Assembly: GCA_017467275.1 (NCBI GenBank)
Contig: JAFTSN010000015.1
Span: 1-54,179 of the forward strand
DNA length: 54,179 nucleotides
Reading direction: 5' to 3'
From: Clostridia bacterium
GTDB lineage: Bacteria > Bacillota > Clostridia > Christensenellales > Borkfalkiaceae
Shown here: positions 24,741-33,881 of the stretch, one piece after another
Layout of the letters: the number at the start of each line of letters is the position of its first letter
Position numbering within the stretch: the first letter of the stretch is position 1
Program-made: the position numbers and the translations under genes
Notes under the pieces: generated by a model
The model's database searches: none
Seen by the model: only the letters and a program-made list of their open reading frames with translations
Told to the model about the DNA's origin: nothing

Positions 24741-26627
24741 TTATGCCACGTAAGCGCTCAAGATCCCGCGCGCCGTTTCGTCGTAAGGCGAATATCCGCC
24801 CTCGACCGCAAATTGATATTTGCCCTCTTGCGTCGGGTTCACGTCGCCAAGCGCGTCGCTTGCAATCGTGTAGACGCTTCTTGCATTGGATGCAAGATAG
24901 TCAGCGTAGGTGTAAGACACCGTACCGTCCGCCTCAACGACCTTCATGTAGCCGATACCCACAAACTCTCTCTTATAGTTCGCTTCGAGGATATCAACGA
25001 TCGAGCCCCAATAGGTGTACTCCGTTTCCGTAGCCGTCAAAAATCCCGTAGACGGAACGTCCAGCACCTTCTTCCCTGCCTTATTCAAAGACGCAAACGT
25101 AGGCGTCACGCCGTCCGTAAGATAGTCTTTGGGAACAATCAACGTGCCGAAGGAGACGTTATTGGCGCCTTTTGCCGCGATCACGGCATCCACCGTGGCT
25201 CTATCGAGATTTGTTTGGAATTTAATACCCGAGGTCTTTGCCGCAGCGATTCGGACGGACGCACCCGTTTTCATAGAAAGCGCAGTAGGATAACCGATTG
25301 CAAAGCCCGTAAATTCCGCCGTTGCGTTTCTTGCGTTTACCCCCGCAAACTCCGAGCTCGCAAGCGCCTGATTGCTATACGTATAAGCTTGTTCTCCGTC
25401 CACGTAGAGCGTGACGGTGGAACCGATCTTCTCCACATAAAGATTTGCCTCGTTGCCCGTGAGAGAAAGCGCCTTGCTTTCGCTCGCAACCGTCACGCCG
25501 CCCACGCTTCCGTAAATAGCGGCAGTGTATGCGCCGTTTTCATAAACAAGGTTCGCTTTCAGGTTGTTGGCATAGTCCTTTTCCCAAACCGTGAGTCCCG
25601 CCTCATTCTTGACGTTTTCACGCTTTGCCGTAATATTCACGTCCGCCGTCACGGAATAATCCGCCGTAGGCACGCGGCGAAGCGCGTCGTAAGGCGATTC
25701 TGCGCGAGGCTCAACAGGAATGGTATTCGCTGTAATTTTACCGTTTTCAAAGCTCCATCCGCTGCCCGTCGCAACCATATCCGAACCCGCCACAGCATTA
25801 TAGTTGTAATCGCCATACGGATACGTTGCGTCCCAACTCCAATCGGAATCGCTCACAGTGAAATCGGAAACCGTCACCTGCGTATTCGTAGAACCCACGC
25901 CGACTTTAAACGCCTCGTCTCTGCGAGAAGCAAGTAGATCCGTGCAGAATAAGCCTGCCCATATTCCGTTGACGTAAACCTCAAACCAATCGCCCCTTAT
26001 ATTGGCAAACGGATGCCAATCGGGATGAGCGACACGCTTGGTCACGGAAACCGTCCAGCCATCGGCATAATTGACGGGCTGATACAACGGGAACATGGAT
26101 TCATTTCCGTTATTATATACCCACTGATCAGTAAACTCCGCAGCAACGAAATCCGATCCGTTCCACATGTGGATAAACTCGCCGTTCTGTCTTCCTTGCA
26201 CCGTAACGTTACTCAAAGCGTTTCCGCTGTTGGCAAAAGGTCTCCAATAGAGATTGATCTGCATATAATTGTTATCATCGATAAACGCGGGAACAACGCT
26301 TAAAATAACGTCTTTTTCCGCCGCTACGTTATCTTGGGTTTTAAAATATGCAGAAACCGTATAGTTCCCCACGGCGTCGTAATCCTTCGTGACGAACATG
26401 TTCATGGAAGGATCTCCGTTGATTCCGTGCGCCGTGATCGAGCCGTCTTCATTTCTCGTCCACCAATCGTTCTGATCAAACGGACGCGCAGTCTCCCACA
26501 CCCTGCTTGTGCTCGCCACCGCTGCGGAAACGGTTTCCTCGTTTGCTGTGCCGAGAGGCACGCAAAGTCCGAAAGCGAAAACCGAAGCAAGCGTCAAGCT
26601 AATGCCTTCAAAAATTTTCCTTTTCAT
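24741..26627 (-). CDS. Secreted surface protein with two jelly-roll-like domains (628 aa)
   Basis: Signal peptide MKRKIFEGISLTLASVFAFG..., cleavage near AAVAS. Residues ~45-265 and ~280-430 read as two concanavalin-like (LamG/DUF1080-type) beta sandwiches: NYMQINLYWRP, FEVYVNGIWAGLF, KVGVGSTNTQVTVSDFTVSD, then GLTVWEKDYANNLKANLVYE and VTLYVDGEQAYTYS. These ~390 residues are clearly paralogous to residues ~45-435 of the protein at 27707-30550. The last ~175 residues are a different module (GASVRIAAAKTSGIKFQTNL, VSFGTLIVPKDYL, YTYADYLASNARSVYTIASD) that recurs in clostridial secreted proteins. No wall anchor is visible. Its position beside an arabinofuranosidase locus suggests binding of plant or host glycans. 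Confidence 0.8.
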   Translation of the reverse strand: MKRKIFEGISLTLASVFAFGLCVPLGTANEETVSAAVASTSRVWETARPFDQNDWWTRNEDGSITAHGINGDPSMNMFVTKDYDAVGNYTVSAYFKTQDNVAAEKDVILSVVPAFIDDNNYMQINLYWRPFANSGNALSNVTVQGRQNGEFIHMWNGSDFVAAEFTDQWVYNNGNESMFPLYQPVNYADGWTVSVTKRVAHPDWHPFANIRGDWFEVYVNGIWAGLFCTDLLASRRDEAFKVGVGSTNTQVTVSDFTVSDSDWSWDATYPYGDYNYNAVAGSDMVATGSGWSFENGKITANTIPVEPRAESPYDALRRVPTADYSVTADVNITAKRENVKNEAGLTVWEKDYANNLKANLVYENGAYTAAIYGSVGGVTVASESKALSLTGNEANLYVEKIGSTVTLYVDGEQAYTYSNQALASSEFAGVNARNATAEFTGFAIGYPTALSMKTGASVRIAAAKTSGIKFQTNLDRATVDAVIAAKGANNVSFGTLIVPKDYLTDGVTPTFASLNKAGKKVLDVPSTGFLTATETEYTYWGSIVDILEANYKREFVGIGYMKVVEADGTVSYTYADYLASNARSVYTIASDALGDVNPTQEGKYQFAVEGGYSPYDETARGILSAYVA

Positions 26628-26661
26628 AAAATTCCTCCTATTTTTTACAGGTTTCCCTGTT

Positions 26662-26680
26662 TTTTACTTTTTTATAAAAC
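26662..26680 (+). promoter_or_regulatory. Operator-like site (arabinose-locus regulator), copy A
   Basis: TTTTACTTTTTTATAAAAC, an imperfect palindrome 17/19 identical to the site at 37720-37738. It lies between the divergent regulator and 628-residue protein genes. Confidence 0.6.
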
Positions 26681-26686
26681 CTATCC

Positions 26687-26703
26687 GATTCCCAAAGGGA
26701 ATC
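26687..26703. promoter_or_regulatory. Perfect 7-3-7 palindrome in the regulator promoter region
   Basis: GATTCCCAAAGGGAATC ends two bases before the -35 box of the regulator promoter. A second inverted repeat, ACAGG-TTTC-CCTGT, lies at 26647-26660. Both could be binding sites of a dimeric protein. Confidence 0.45.
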
Positions 26704-26705
26704 AC

Positions 26706-26734
26706 TTGACTTCTCGGTAAAATGCTTGTATAAT
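26706..26734 (+). promoter_or_regulatory. Promoter of the HTH regulator, apparently leaderless
   Basis: TTGACT (26706-26711), 17-base spacer, TATAAT (26729-26734). The ATG at 26741 lies 7 bases after the -10 box, where transcription would start, leaving no room for a ribosome site. The GGTAAAAT in the spacer is a half-site of the operator motif. Confidence 0.75.
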
Positions 26735-26740
26735 AAAATC

Positions 26741-27646
26741 ATGCTTAAGATTAATCATATTGAAAAAGGTATGCTTGTTTATGAGGCGTTAGCCTCGGAG
26801 ACCCGCGTGAATATTCTTTCCCTGTTAAGAGAAAAAGGGAGTCTGAATTTCAGCGAGATCGCGCAAGCGCTTTCCCTTACAAACGGAAACATCACAAAAC
26901 ATCTCAATAAGCTGCTTGAAGCAAAGCTCATCAGCGTGAAGCTCCGCAACACCTCTCGCGGCATCGAAAAAATATGCACGCTTGCCGAGGAAAAAATTCT
27001 AATCGACTTGTTCCCCGAGGAAATTTACGAGCACACTTATGAATTCGAGCTCAACGCAGGGCAATATTCCGATTGCGAGATTCAACCCACCTGCGGACTT
27101 GCTAACACAAAGGAGCTTATCGGCGATTTCGACGAGCCGAAGTATTTCACCGCTCCCGCACGATTCTCGGCAGGAATCTTGTGGTTTACTTCAGGTTGGG
27201 TGGAATATAAATTTCCAAATCCCGTGAAAATGGGCGAAACGATCAAGGAGATTCAATTCTCCGTGGAAGTTTCCAGCGAATCCCCGGGCGCCGTCACACA
27301 CTATCCGTCTGATATCAGCTTTTCCTTAAACGGAAAACACCTTTGCACGTTCGTCTCCCCGGGCGAATTCCGTGATAGACGGGGCATTGTTTCCCCGAAA
27401 TGGTGGTATCCCGAATTCGCACAATACGGCAGATTAAAGATTATCAGCATCGATAAAAAGTGTAATTATCTAGATGGGAACGTCGCAGGAGACGTCACAC
27501 TTGAAGAAGTCCTCAAGGAAAACCCCGAAACGTTAACTTTCCGAATCTGCGTTCCTCCCGACGCAAAAAACGTGGGAGGCGTAAACATCTTCGGCAAGGG
27601 CTTTGGGGATTTTAATAGCGGAATCAAACTCAGAGTCTTTGTTTAA
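26741..27646 (+). CDS. ArsR-like winged-helix regulator with a C-terminal sensory domain
   Basis: 301 residues from the ATG at 26741. An in-frame TTG five codons earlier overlaps the -10 box and is unlikely. Residues ~5-75 are an ArsR-type winged helix (GMLVYEALASETRVNILSLL, LNFSEIAQALSLTNGNITKH, LNKLLEAKLISVKLR). Residues ~105-300 form an unrelated beta-rich domain (PVKMGETIKEIQFSVEVSSE, SFSLNGKHLCTF, KWWYPEFAQYGRLKI, TFRICVPPDAKNVGGVNIFG) that may sense a sugar. Proteins of this build are known beside glycoside hydrolase genes in Firmicutes. It sits inside the arabinofuranosidase locus and two operator-like sites flank that locus, so it is the probable local regulator. Whether it activates or represses is not visible. 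Confidence 0.85.
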   Translation: MLKINHIEKGMLVYEALASETRVNILSLLREKGSLNFSEIAQALSLTNGNITKHLNKLLEAKLISVKLRNTSRGIEKICTLAEEKILIDLFPEEIYEHTYEFELNAGQYSDCEIQPTCGLANTKELIGDFDEPKYFTAPARFSAGILWFTSGWVEYKFPNPVKMGETIKEIQFSVEVSSESPGAVTHYPSDISFSLNGKHLCTFVSPGEFRDRRGIVSPKWWYPEFAQYGRLKIISIDKKCNYLDGNVAGDVTLEEVLKENPETLTFRICVPPDAKNVGGVNIFGKGFGDFNSGIKLRVFV

Positions 27647-27666
27647 TCCCCACCGCAATCTTTCTT

Positions 27667-27706
27667 ATCCACGTTCGCGCAAAACGCGCGAACGTGGATT
27701 TTTATT
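27667..27706 (+). terminator. Terminator of the regulator gene
   Basis: Long stem ATCCACGTTCGCG / CGCGAACGTGGAT followed by TTTTATTT, between convergent genes. Confidence 0.85.
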
Positions 27707-30550
27707 TCAGGCTTTTTTCTTTTTAATAAGCACCGTGGCTGCGCCCAGCACAATCAAAGCCGCGGGGAACGCAAAGACAGTACTCTTGCACCCCTTTTTC
27801 CCTGCTTTCTTATCCGATGCCCCAGAGGCGCCCTTTTCAGAAACGGTCACCTTGTATTCATAAGGAGTCGCCTCATTTCCCCAGCTATCCTTTGCCGTGA
27901 TCCGAACGGTGTATTCTCCCGCTTTTTGAGGGGTAAATCTTCCGTCGCCCTCAAGCGCGACGGAGTTCCCGTCGGGATCGGTAATCGTGATCACACGGTT
28001 GATGCTTTCGCCCAAATCGTCCTGTACGTCAACAACGGGCAGGATCACAGCCGTTCCCACCGTTCCCGTCTTTGCGGGCGTAGTGATCAGCTCGATCGTG
28101 GGCGCAACGGTGTTTTGACTCGTGAGCGTCTTTGAAACCGTAAAGGCTTTAAAGGTAGCCTTAACGTCCACAACGCCAACACCCGCTTTCACCTGTTTTC
28201 CCGTCGCCGCCGCCGCAAGTCCCGGGGTGTCAAAGCTCCAAATTGCCTGACTGTTCTTACCGTTATAAACAAGAATCTGATCGGTACCGACATAAACCTC
28301 CATCACGATTTCGGTATCCAACAAAGCGAGCACGCCCTTAAATGCGTTCCACTTCATGTCAACAATCCTGCCCCCAATCTTGCCTTCGGCAACGATTTCA
28401 GGATCGTTCCCTGCAACGTGAGAGGCGAACACGCCGATCCAATTGTTTTCATCGATATACCAAGGATAAAACGCCGCTCTCTTTTCCCAATTGGAATGGA
28501 CCTCGGAAACAAAAATCTTTCCGTAGACATAATATTCAGAAGTGTATTCAATGTTTTTGAGTGCTATCGCTCGGTTTCTTTCAACCTTGGTTTTCACGGC
28601 GTCCCCCGTGAGTGCACCGTTTGCATCCACCGACCACGTGTCGATATCAGGTCCGATCGCCGTCCATTCACCCAAGGTAACGGGGTCTCCCGCCCTCCAA
28701 CCGTCGAATACGGGCGCCGAGAAAGTTGCTGAAGCCCCTTTCACAATTAGACCGCCAGCTCTGCCCTTATCGGGATCAAGCGAAGGCTCTTGCGCGGAAG
28801 CGGCAAGCGTTTCCCCAACGTAAAAAGAAAGTTTTCCCTTTTCAACAAGCATGGAAAATGTTGTCGCCCCACCCGCATAGACATAGCTCTCGGAGGCAAT
28901 CAAAACGTCGCCCGAGGTCGCATGCGAATAAATTTCAGCCTTGCTGCCATTCACGGAGCCGTAATAATATTTGCCGCCGTTTTCATAATAGCCGATCACA
29001 CCGAGCAGATATTCGCCGCCCAAGGAGTTGGGAACAACGCTCACGCTCGTTTTCGTTTTGCCGTAAGTATCGCGTACGGTAACGGCATAGGCGTTTTTCG
29101 CAAAGCCGCCCGCATCCACTTCAATGCCATCTGCTCCCGACACAAAATCGCTCAAGGCGTTCGAGGATGCCGTGTAAGCAACGCCGTTTAACACGACGGA
29201 ATATTCGTCAAAGGGCGTATACTCCTTGCTCTCCGTCGAAAAATCGGTGAATTCTGCCTTTGCTGCCTGCGCGTTGACGCCGACAAGATAATTATCAAAG
29301 AACGGAACGGTTGCACGCACCGCCTCGTTCCCGTTCACGTACAGCACGAGCACCGAACCAAGTCTCTCCGCCCTTAAAAGAGCACCGTCCGTGATCTGCA
29401 GCGTTCCGCTCGTCGCCAAAACCGTTTGACCGTTTACGCATCCCGCAATCTCCGCCCGATACTCGCCGTTTTCGCAAACGAGGTTTGCCGTCAACGTGTT
29501 GGCGTGATCCTTATGCCAAACGGTCAATCCCGCTCCCCCTGCGCCGCTTTCCGTTTCCGTGAGCTTCACGTTTGCGGAAACAGTGTAGTTTACGTAGCTT
29601 TCGTCGAGCTTTCTCACTGCATTGGTGGGCGTATCGTCCACGTCGTTGAGCGCGTTCACAGAAAGCTTCCCGCTCTCGTTTATCCAATTGCCCGTGGCAA
29701 CAAACTCCGAGGAGGACAGCGGGTTATAGTTATATGCGCTGAACGGATAATTATAGATGGACATATCTTCGTCAACCACGTTAAAATCAGTGACGGTAAG
29801 CCCTGCGGCATTCCCCATCGATACTCCCACTTTATGCTTTTCCGCACGGTAAGGCGCTGTGAGATTGGTTGTGAAAAAGCCCACAGGCACGCCGTTTACG
29901 ATTATTTCAATAATGTCGCCCGAAGCAGGAGCCGAAAAGGTTGGATCGGAAATACGCTTGATCACGGTGATGTCCCAACCCTCTTCCACGTTTATCTTTT
30001 TTTGAATCGCCGCCAAGGCGCTGTTGTCGTGCACCCAAACGTCGGAATACTCCGCGGGCGAATAGCTTCCCGAGGCGTTATAGACGTTGAGGAATTGCCC
30101 GTTTTGCTTCCCCTCAAGCGTGACGTTACAAAGGATCTCGTTTACGTTGGCAATCCAGCTTTCCTGTCTCCACCAAAGATTGAACATCAGATAATTATCG
30201 GCGTCTTTATAAAACGGAACAATACCAATCTGCGTTTTTACTTCACCGTCCCCCGCCAAGGTGTTGGTGGGCATTTCAAAATGCGCAGAAACGGAATAAT
30301 TCCCCAAGGCGTTTTCATCATCGGTCACATAGAAATTTTTATGATAGTCATCGTTTGCTCCAACCGCCGTGAGTACGCCGCCTTCATTCGACCAAACGCT
30401 GGCACCCTCTTGATTTACGACCGCCCATTCGCGTCCATTTTGCTCCGCACTCCCCTCAAACGAAAGGAGAGCCGACGCGCCCGCCGTTAAGCTCAGCGCA
30501 AAAAGTCCCGTAAAAAACCCCTTTAAAAAGCCGTGAATTTTTTTGTTCAT
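27707..30550 (-). CDS. Large cell-surface protein with jelly-roll and Ig-like domains and a Cys-containing membrane tail (947 aa)
   Basis: Signal peptide at the N-terminus (GFFTGLFALSLTAGASALLS). Residues ~45-435 are paralogous to the 628-residue protein: DNYLMFNLWWRQ, IEIIVNGVPVGFFTT, HKVGVSMGNAAGLTVTDFNV, GLTVWHKDHANTLTANLVCE. Residues ~450-810 hold further beta-sandwich repeats. An Ig/PKD-like domain follows (~815-905: PTIELITTPAKTGTVGTAVI ... RITAKDSWGNEATPYEYKVT). The C-terminus is GKKGCKS, a hydrophobic helix (FAFPAALIVLGAATVLI) and KKKK: a membrane tail preceded by Cys, not LPXTG. It is the last gene of the abf operon. A glycan-binding role near the cell surface is a reasonable inference; no catalytic motif was seen. 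Confidence 0.82.
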   Translation of the reverse strand: MNKKIHGFLKGFFTGLFALSLTAGASALLSFEGSAEQNGREWAVVNQEGASVWSNEGGVLTAVGANDDYHKNFYVTDDENALGNYSVSAHFEMPTNTLAGDGEVKTQIGIVPFYKDADNYLMFNLWWRQESWIANVNEILCNVTLEGKQNGQFLNVYNASGSYSPAEYSDVWVHDNSALAAIQKKINVEEGWDITVIKRISDPTFSAPASGDIIEIIVNGVPVGFFTTNLTAPYRAEKHKVGVSMGNAAGLTVTDFNVVDEDMSIYNYPFSAYNYNPLSSSEFVATGNWINESGKLSVNALNDVDDTPTNAVRKLDESYVNYTVSANVKLTETESGAGGAGLTVWHKDHANTLTANLVCENGEYRAEIAGCVNGQTVLATSGTLQITDGALLRAERLGSVLVLYVNGNEAVRATVPFFDNYLVGVNAQAAKAEFTDFSTESKEYTPFDEYSVVLNGVAYTASSNALSDFVSGADGIEVDAGGFAKNAYAVTVRDTYGKTKTSVSVVPNSLGGEYLLGVIGYYENGGKYYYGSVNGSKAEIYSHATSGDVLIASESYVYAGGATTFSMLVEKGKLSFYVGETLAASAQEPSLDPDKGRAGGLIVKGASATFSAPVFDGWRAGDPVTLGEWTAIGPDIDTWSVDANGALTGDAVKTKVERNRAIALKNIEYTSEYYVYGKIFVSEVHSNWEKRAAFYPWYIDENNWIGVFASHVAGNDPEIVAEGKIGGRIVDMKWNAFKGVLALLDTEIVMEVYVGTDQILVYNGKNSQAIWSFDTPGLAAAATGKQVKAGVGVVDVKATFKAFTVSKTLTSQNTVAPTIELITTPAKTGTVGTAVILPVVDVQDDLGESINRVITITDPDGNSVALEGDGRFTPQKAGEYTVRITAKDSWGNEATPYEYKVTVSEKGASGASDKKAGKKGCKSTVFAFPAALIVLGAATVLIKKKKA

Positions 30551-30571
30551 ATTTTTTTCTCCATCTGTTTT

Positions 30572-33004
30572 TTAATTCGTTTTCACTTTACCGCCTAAGC
30601 CGTATTCAAGCAAGAGCTGTTTCTGCTCCTCCAGCCCATAGGCAATTCTCTCGATCTCCAAAGCACCGAACATATAATCGAGATCGGACATCGGACGAAC
30701 GCAAGCGTCCGTATTCCAAGGCAACCAAATTCCGGGAGTATCCACCGTGGAATAGCTGAATCGGTATAATCCCGAAGCCTCGGGCGACGTCCCTTTATAG
30801 AGGAAACCGTGACGTCCGTCGTAATCCACCGCCTGCTTGGAGTTGTTTTCCACGAATACCGCGATGTCTTTCCAAACCTGCTTTCCCGTCAAAACGTACA
30901 TCTTATAAAAATCATACACCGTATAAGCAGAGAAAATATCCGAATTAGAATGTCCCGTTGCTATAATGGAAAAGCCTGAAGCCCCGCCGTTTTTAAAAGG
31001 ATTATATCTATTCTGCCCCTCATCTGCACAGGGAACGGAAAAATCATAGACGTATATAAAGGTAAGCACAAAGCTCGCCGCATGTTCCGCCGCCGCAAGA
31101 TACTTTTCTTCTCCCGTGGCAATATACGTTGCCGTGAATGCGCGAAGCGCGAAAATCCCCGCTTCTTTATCCACAATATTATGCTGATCTATCGTGCCGC
31201 CCACGTATTTTCCAAGCGTAAGGAAAATATTCTCATAGACGTATTGTGCCGCCGCTTTCGCTGCTTGGGCGTACTCGTTGGCTTTTACGTCGTTTTTCTG
31301 TGCCTTATAGTAGTCGGAAATTTTATAGAAGAAAGGCACCACGCTCGCCGTATTAATCTTGGAATCCCCTTGATAGGATTGATCGGAATTATCGGTGTTG
31401 ATTGCACCTGAAACAACGTCATAGGCTCTTCTGAGACTTCCGTCCGCTTCCTGCTTATTCAAGAAAAATTCAGAAACCCTCAAAACGCTTTGCATCCAAG
31501 AAAGGGGAACGACTCCTCCGCCAAGCTCGAGATATTTGCAAGCCTCCATGATCCCGTCCATACCGTCGCAGAGAATTCGGAGGAATCCGGGATAAGGTCT
31601 GCCTGCCTCCGTATATCTCGGACTGCCGCCCTGCACGTTTTCATAGCGGTCCCACCAAACGTAAGGCAACGAAGATGACAACGGATAAGCGGCTTCGCCC
31701 ACCCAGAAATCGATCATTTTTCGACCTTTTGTAATAAGCTCTTGATTCTCCGTTTCATAGCCGTATTTGATCATTTGCGCCGCAAGCGAGGTCTGCGCAC
31801 CGACAAAGCCCATTTGCATGGAAGGCGCATGGAAGGAATTTTTCCTCGCCTCGTCGAGCGGCACGGCAAACGGCAAGCCCGCCGATTTTAACGACCCCGT
31901 GCCGTTTTCGGCATAGAGCGTGTTTAAAAGCTCAAAACTGCTCGAATAGACCGCATCAAGATCGGCATCGAACAATGCCGCGCTCCCCGCACCGTACGCT
32001 TTAAGCGTCGCATAGGTAAAAGCGTCGTTATAAGCCGTGTTCTCCATGGGAATCACGGAAAGCTTATACTGATGGGTAACCCCTTGCTTGATCGGATGAT
32101 ACCTCGTTGCCCAGCCCGTGCCGCCATAATAACTCGGTCCCTCTGAACAAGGCCAAATAAACCCTGCGCTCAAGCCTTCCGAAGGCTTGTTGGTGAAACC
32201 GAGGGAGCCATAGCGAATATCTTCATTTACCTCACCGTGAGCCCCGCCGAGCACAACGCCCCCGTCCACCTCGGGTTGATAATGCGAGATCGCCGCCGCA
32301 TGACCCGTGGTCTTATCCCGCATAAGCACGTAGGGCATTCCCATACACGTCTCTTTCGCAAAAAGCGAAGAAACGTCCAAATGCGCCCCTATCGCACTCG
32401 AGGGAATATTCGAGGAATCACGGTAAAACAGCGAAGGAAGCGTAAGTTCGTAATTATCGATATCATTGCTCTCGGAAACCGACTTGAGTTTAAACGAGGA
32501 ATTGAAACCGAGCTCCGATGCCTCCGCCTTTTCCACGTCGATATCTCTCGAAAGTCCGAACGTGCCCTCAGCCGAAACAAACCAAAGATCGCTCACGCAA
32601 AATACGCTGCCGTTTTCCGTTTTCAATTTCGCTGTCGCGGATATGCCGTATTCGTGCTTTTTGACGGATTCGTAACCGTCGGAAATCGAACTTTCACGCG
32701 TACCGATCAAACCGTACTTTTGCGAAACGCTCATTTCGATCGGCTCTTCCTGTAAAAACAACACGCCGCGCGCCGTTTTAATCTCCACGCCGTAGCCCGC
32801 ACTTTTTTTAGTAAACACAACGGAATATTCTCCGCTCTTTAAACCCGTTGCCCCCGAGACGTAGTCTGTCTCCTTCGCCTTTTCAATTCCCGCAAGAAAA
32901 AAATTCCCTTTCGTCTCCTCTTTTCCTTTGCCGCAAGCAGCCGCAACGGACGTAAGACAGATTGCCGCCGTCGAACATGCGAGCATCTTTATCAGCTTTT
33001 TCAT
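30572..33004 (-). CDS. Lipoprotein, possible six-hairpin (alpha/alpha)6-barrel carbohydrate-active enzyme (810 aa)
   Basis: Signal peptide and lipobox V-A-A-A-C (Cys24), so tethered outside the cell. Residues ~35-340 look beta-rich, as in the N-terminal sandwich of many polysaccharide lyases and hydrolases. Residues ~360-800 are mostly helical with repeated hairpins (SLAAQMIKYGYETENQELIT, MDGIMEACKYLELGGGVV, KEAGIFALRAFTATYIATGE, YTVYDFYKMYVLTGKQVWKD), typical of (alpha/alpha)6 toroids. Conserved-looking acidic/aromatic sites include VWWDRYEN, HNIVDKEAG and WLPWNTDACVRP. I do not recognise the GH or PL family. Lying between ABC transporter genes and a surface protein, with GH51 in the operon, it probably acts on arabinose-containing glycans outside the cell, releasing oligosaccharides for import. 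Confidence 0.7.
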   Translation of the reverse strand: MKKLIKMLACSTAAICLTSVAAACGKGKEETKGNFFLAGIEKAKETDYVSGATGLKSGEYSVVFTKKSAGYGVEIKTARGVLFLQEEPIEMSVSQKYGLIGTRESSISDGYESVKKHEYGISATAKLKTENGSVFCVSDLWFVSAEGTFGLSRDIDVEKAEASELGFNSSFKLKSVSESNDIDNYELTLPSLFYRDSSNIPSSAIGAHLDVSSLFAKETCMGMPYVLMRDKTTGHAAAISHYQPEVDGGVVLGGAHGEVNEDIRYGSLGFTNKPSEGLSAGFIWPCSEGPSYYGGTGWATRYHPIKQGVTHQYKLSVIPMENTAYNDAFTYATLKAYGAGSAALFDADLDAVYSSSFELLNTLYAENGTGSLKSAGLPFAVPLDEARKNSFHAPSMQMGFVGAQTSLAAQMIKYGYETENQELITKGRKMIDFWVGEAAYPLSSSLPYVWWDRYENVQGGSPRYTEAGRPYPGFLRILCDGMDGIMEACKYLELGGGVVPLSWMQSVLRVSEFFLNKQEADGSLRRAYDVVSGAINTDNSDQSYQGDSKINTASVVPFFYKISDYYKAQKNDVKANEYAQAAKAAAQYVYENIFLTLGKYVGGTIDQHNIVDKEAGIFALRAFTATYIATGEEKYLAAAEHAASFVLTFIYVYDFSVPCADEGQNRYNPFKNGGASGFSIIATGHSNSDIFSAYTVYDFYKMYVLTGKQVWKDIAVFVENNSKQAVDYDGRHGFLYKGTSPEASGLYRFSYSTVDTPGIWLPWNTDACVRPMSDLDYMFGALEIERIAYGLEEQKQLLLEYGLGGKVKTN

Positions 33005-33014
33005 AATTTCCTCC

Positions 33015-33881
33015 TTATTCCTTTAATCCTGTCATGACGATACCTTCGATAAAGTAACGTTGTGCAAAAATAAACATTGTCAAAGTGGGAATGAGCGCCA
33101 TAACGGCACCCGCCGTCATCAGTGTATACGGAGTGTTTCCCTTCGTTTGAATTTTCTGTAAAACGAGCTGAAGCGTGAATAGCTCCTCTTTCGTCCCCAC
33201 GTACAGTAGCGGCCCCAAATAGTCGTTATACGCGCCGTTAAACGAGAGCACAAATTGCGCGATTAACGCCGTTTTTGAAAGCGGCAAAATAATGCGGAAA
33301 AACACGCCACCTCGGCTCATGCCGTCGATAAATGCCGCCTCCTCCAAGGATTTGGGAATCCCCTCGATATATTGCTTCATAAAAAACATGGTCATCGCCG
33401 CGCCAAACAGTCCGGGAACAATCAGCGGAAGCGGCGTTCCTACCCAATTATAAATGTTCGCATACATCACAAAGGACGGGATCATGGTGATAATCCCCGG
33501 AACGAGGACGGTGGCGAGCGTCGAAAAAAACAGGAGGTTGCGCCCCGGGAAACGGACGCGCGCAAACCCGTAAGCCGCCATTGCGCTCGTTAAAACGCCG
33601 ATTGTGATCGGAGGCAAAATGTATATAAGCGTGTTTAATAATCCGCCTAAAATATTATAATCAGTGAACAGCTTTTCGTAGTTTTCCGTCGTGATCGGCG
33701 AGGGGATCCATTTAAAATCGAATATCCCCATCGGCTCGGTAAAGGAGGTTACGAAAGCAAATAGAAACGGAATAAGGATGAGCGCGGCACACAGCGTGAG
33801 AAGCACATAGGTAAGCACCTTAGCGAGCACTCTTTTCGCCTTATATTTTTTTAATTCGTTCAAAGCATTCTTCTCAATCAT
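33015..33881 (-). CDS. ABC sugar transporter permease (MalG/AraQ type)
   Basis: 288 residues, six predicted membrane helices, N-terminus VLAKVLTYVLLTLCAALILI. The cytoplasmic EAA loop that contacts the ATPase reads EEAAFIDGMSRGGVFFRIIL. It overlaps the upstream permease gene by 8 bases. CUT1-family partner of the next gene; substrate presumably arabino-oligosaccharides from context. Confidence 0.93.
   Translation of the reverse strand: MIEKNALNELKKYKAKRVLAKVLTYVLLTLCAALILIPFLFAFVTSFTEPMGIFDFKWIPSPITTENYEKLFTDYNILGGLLNTLIYILPPITIGVLTSAMAAYGFARVRFPGRNLLFFSTLATVLVPGIITMIPSFVMYANIYNWVGTPLPLIVPGLFGAAMTMFFMKQYIEGIPKSLEEAAFIDGMSRGGVFFRIILPLSKTALIAQFVLSFNGAYNDYLGPLLYVGTKEELFTLQLVLQKIQTKGNTPYTLMTAGAVMALIPTLTMFIFAQRYFIEGIVMTGLKE

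Noticed and set aside
24813-25937. A 374-residue plus-strand open frame opposite the 628-residue surface protein
   Set aside because: No ribosome site and no recognisable motif; the minus-strand protein has a signal peptide, promoter context and a paralogue.
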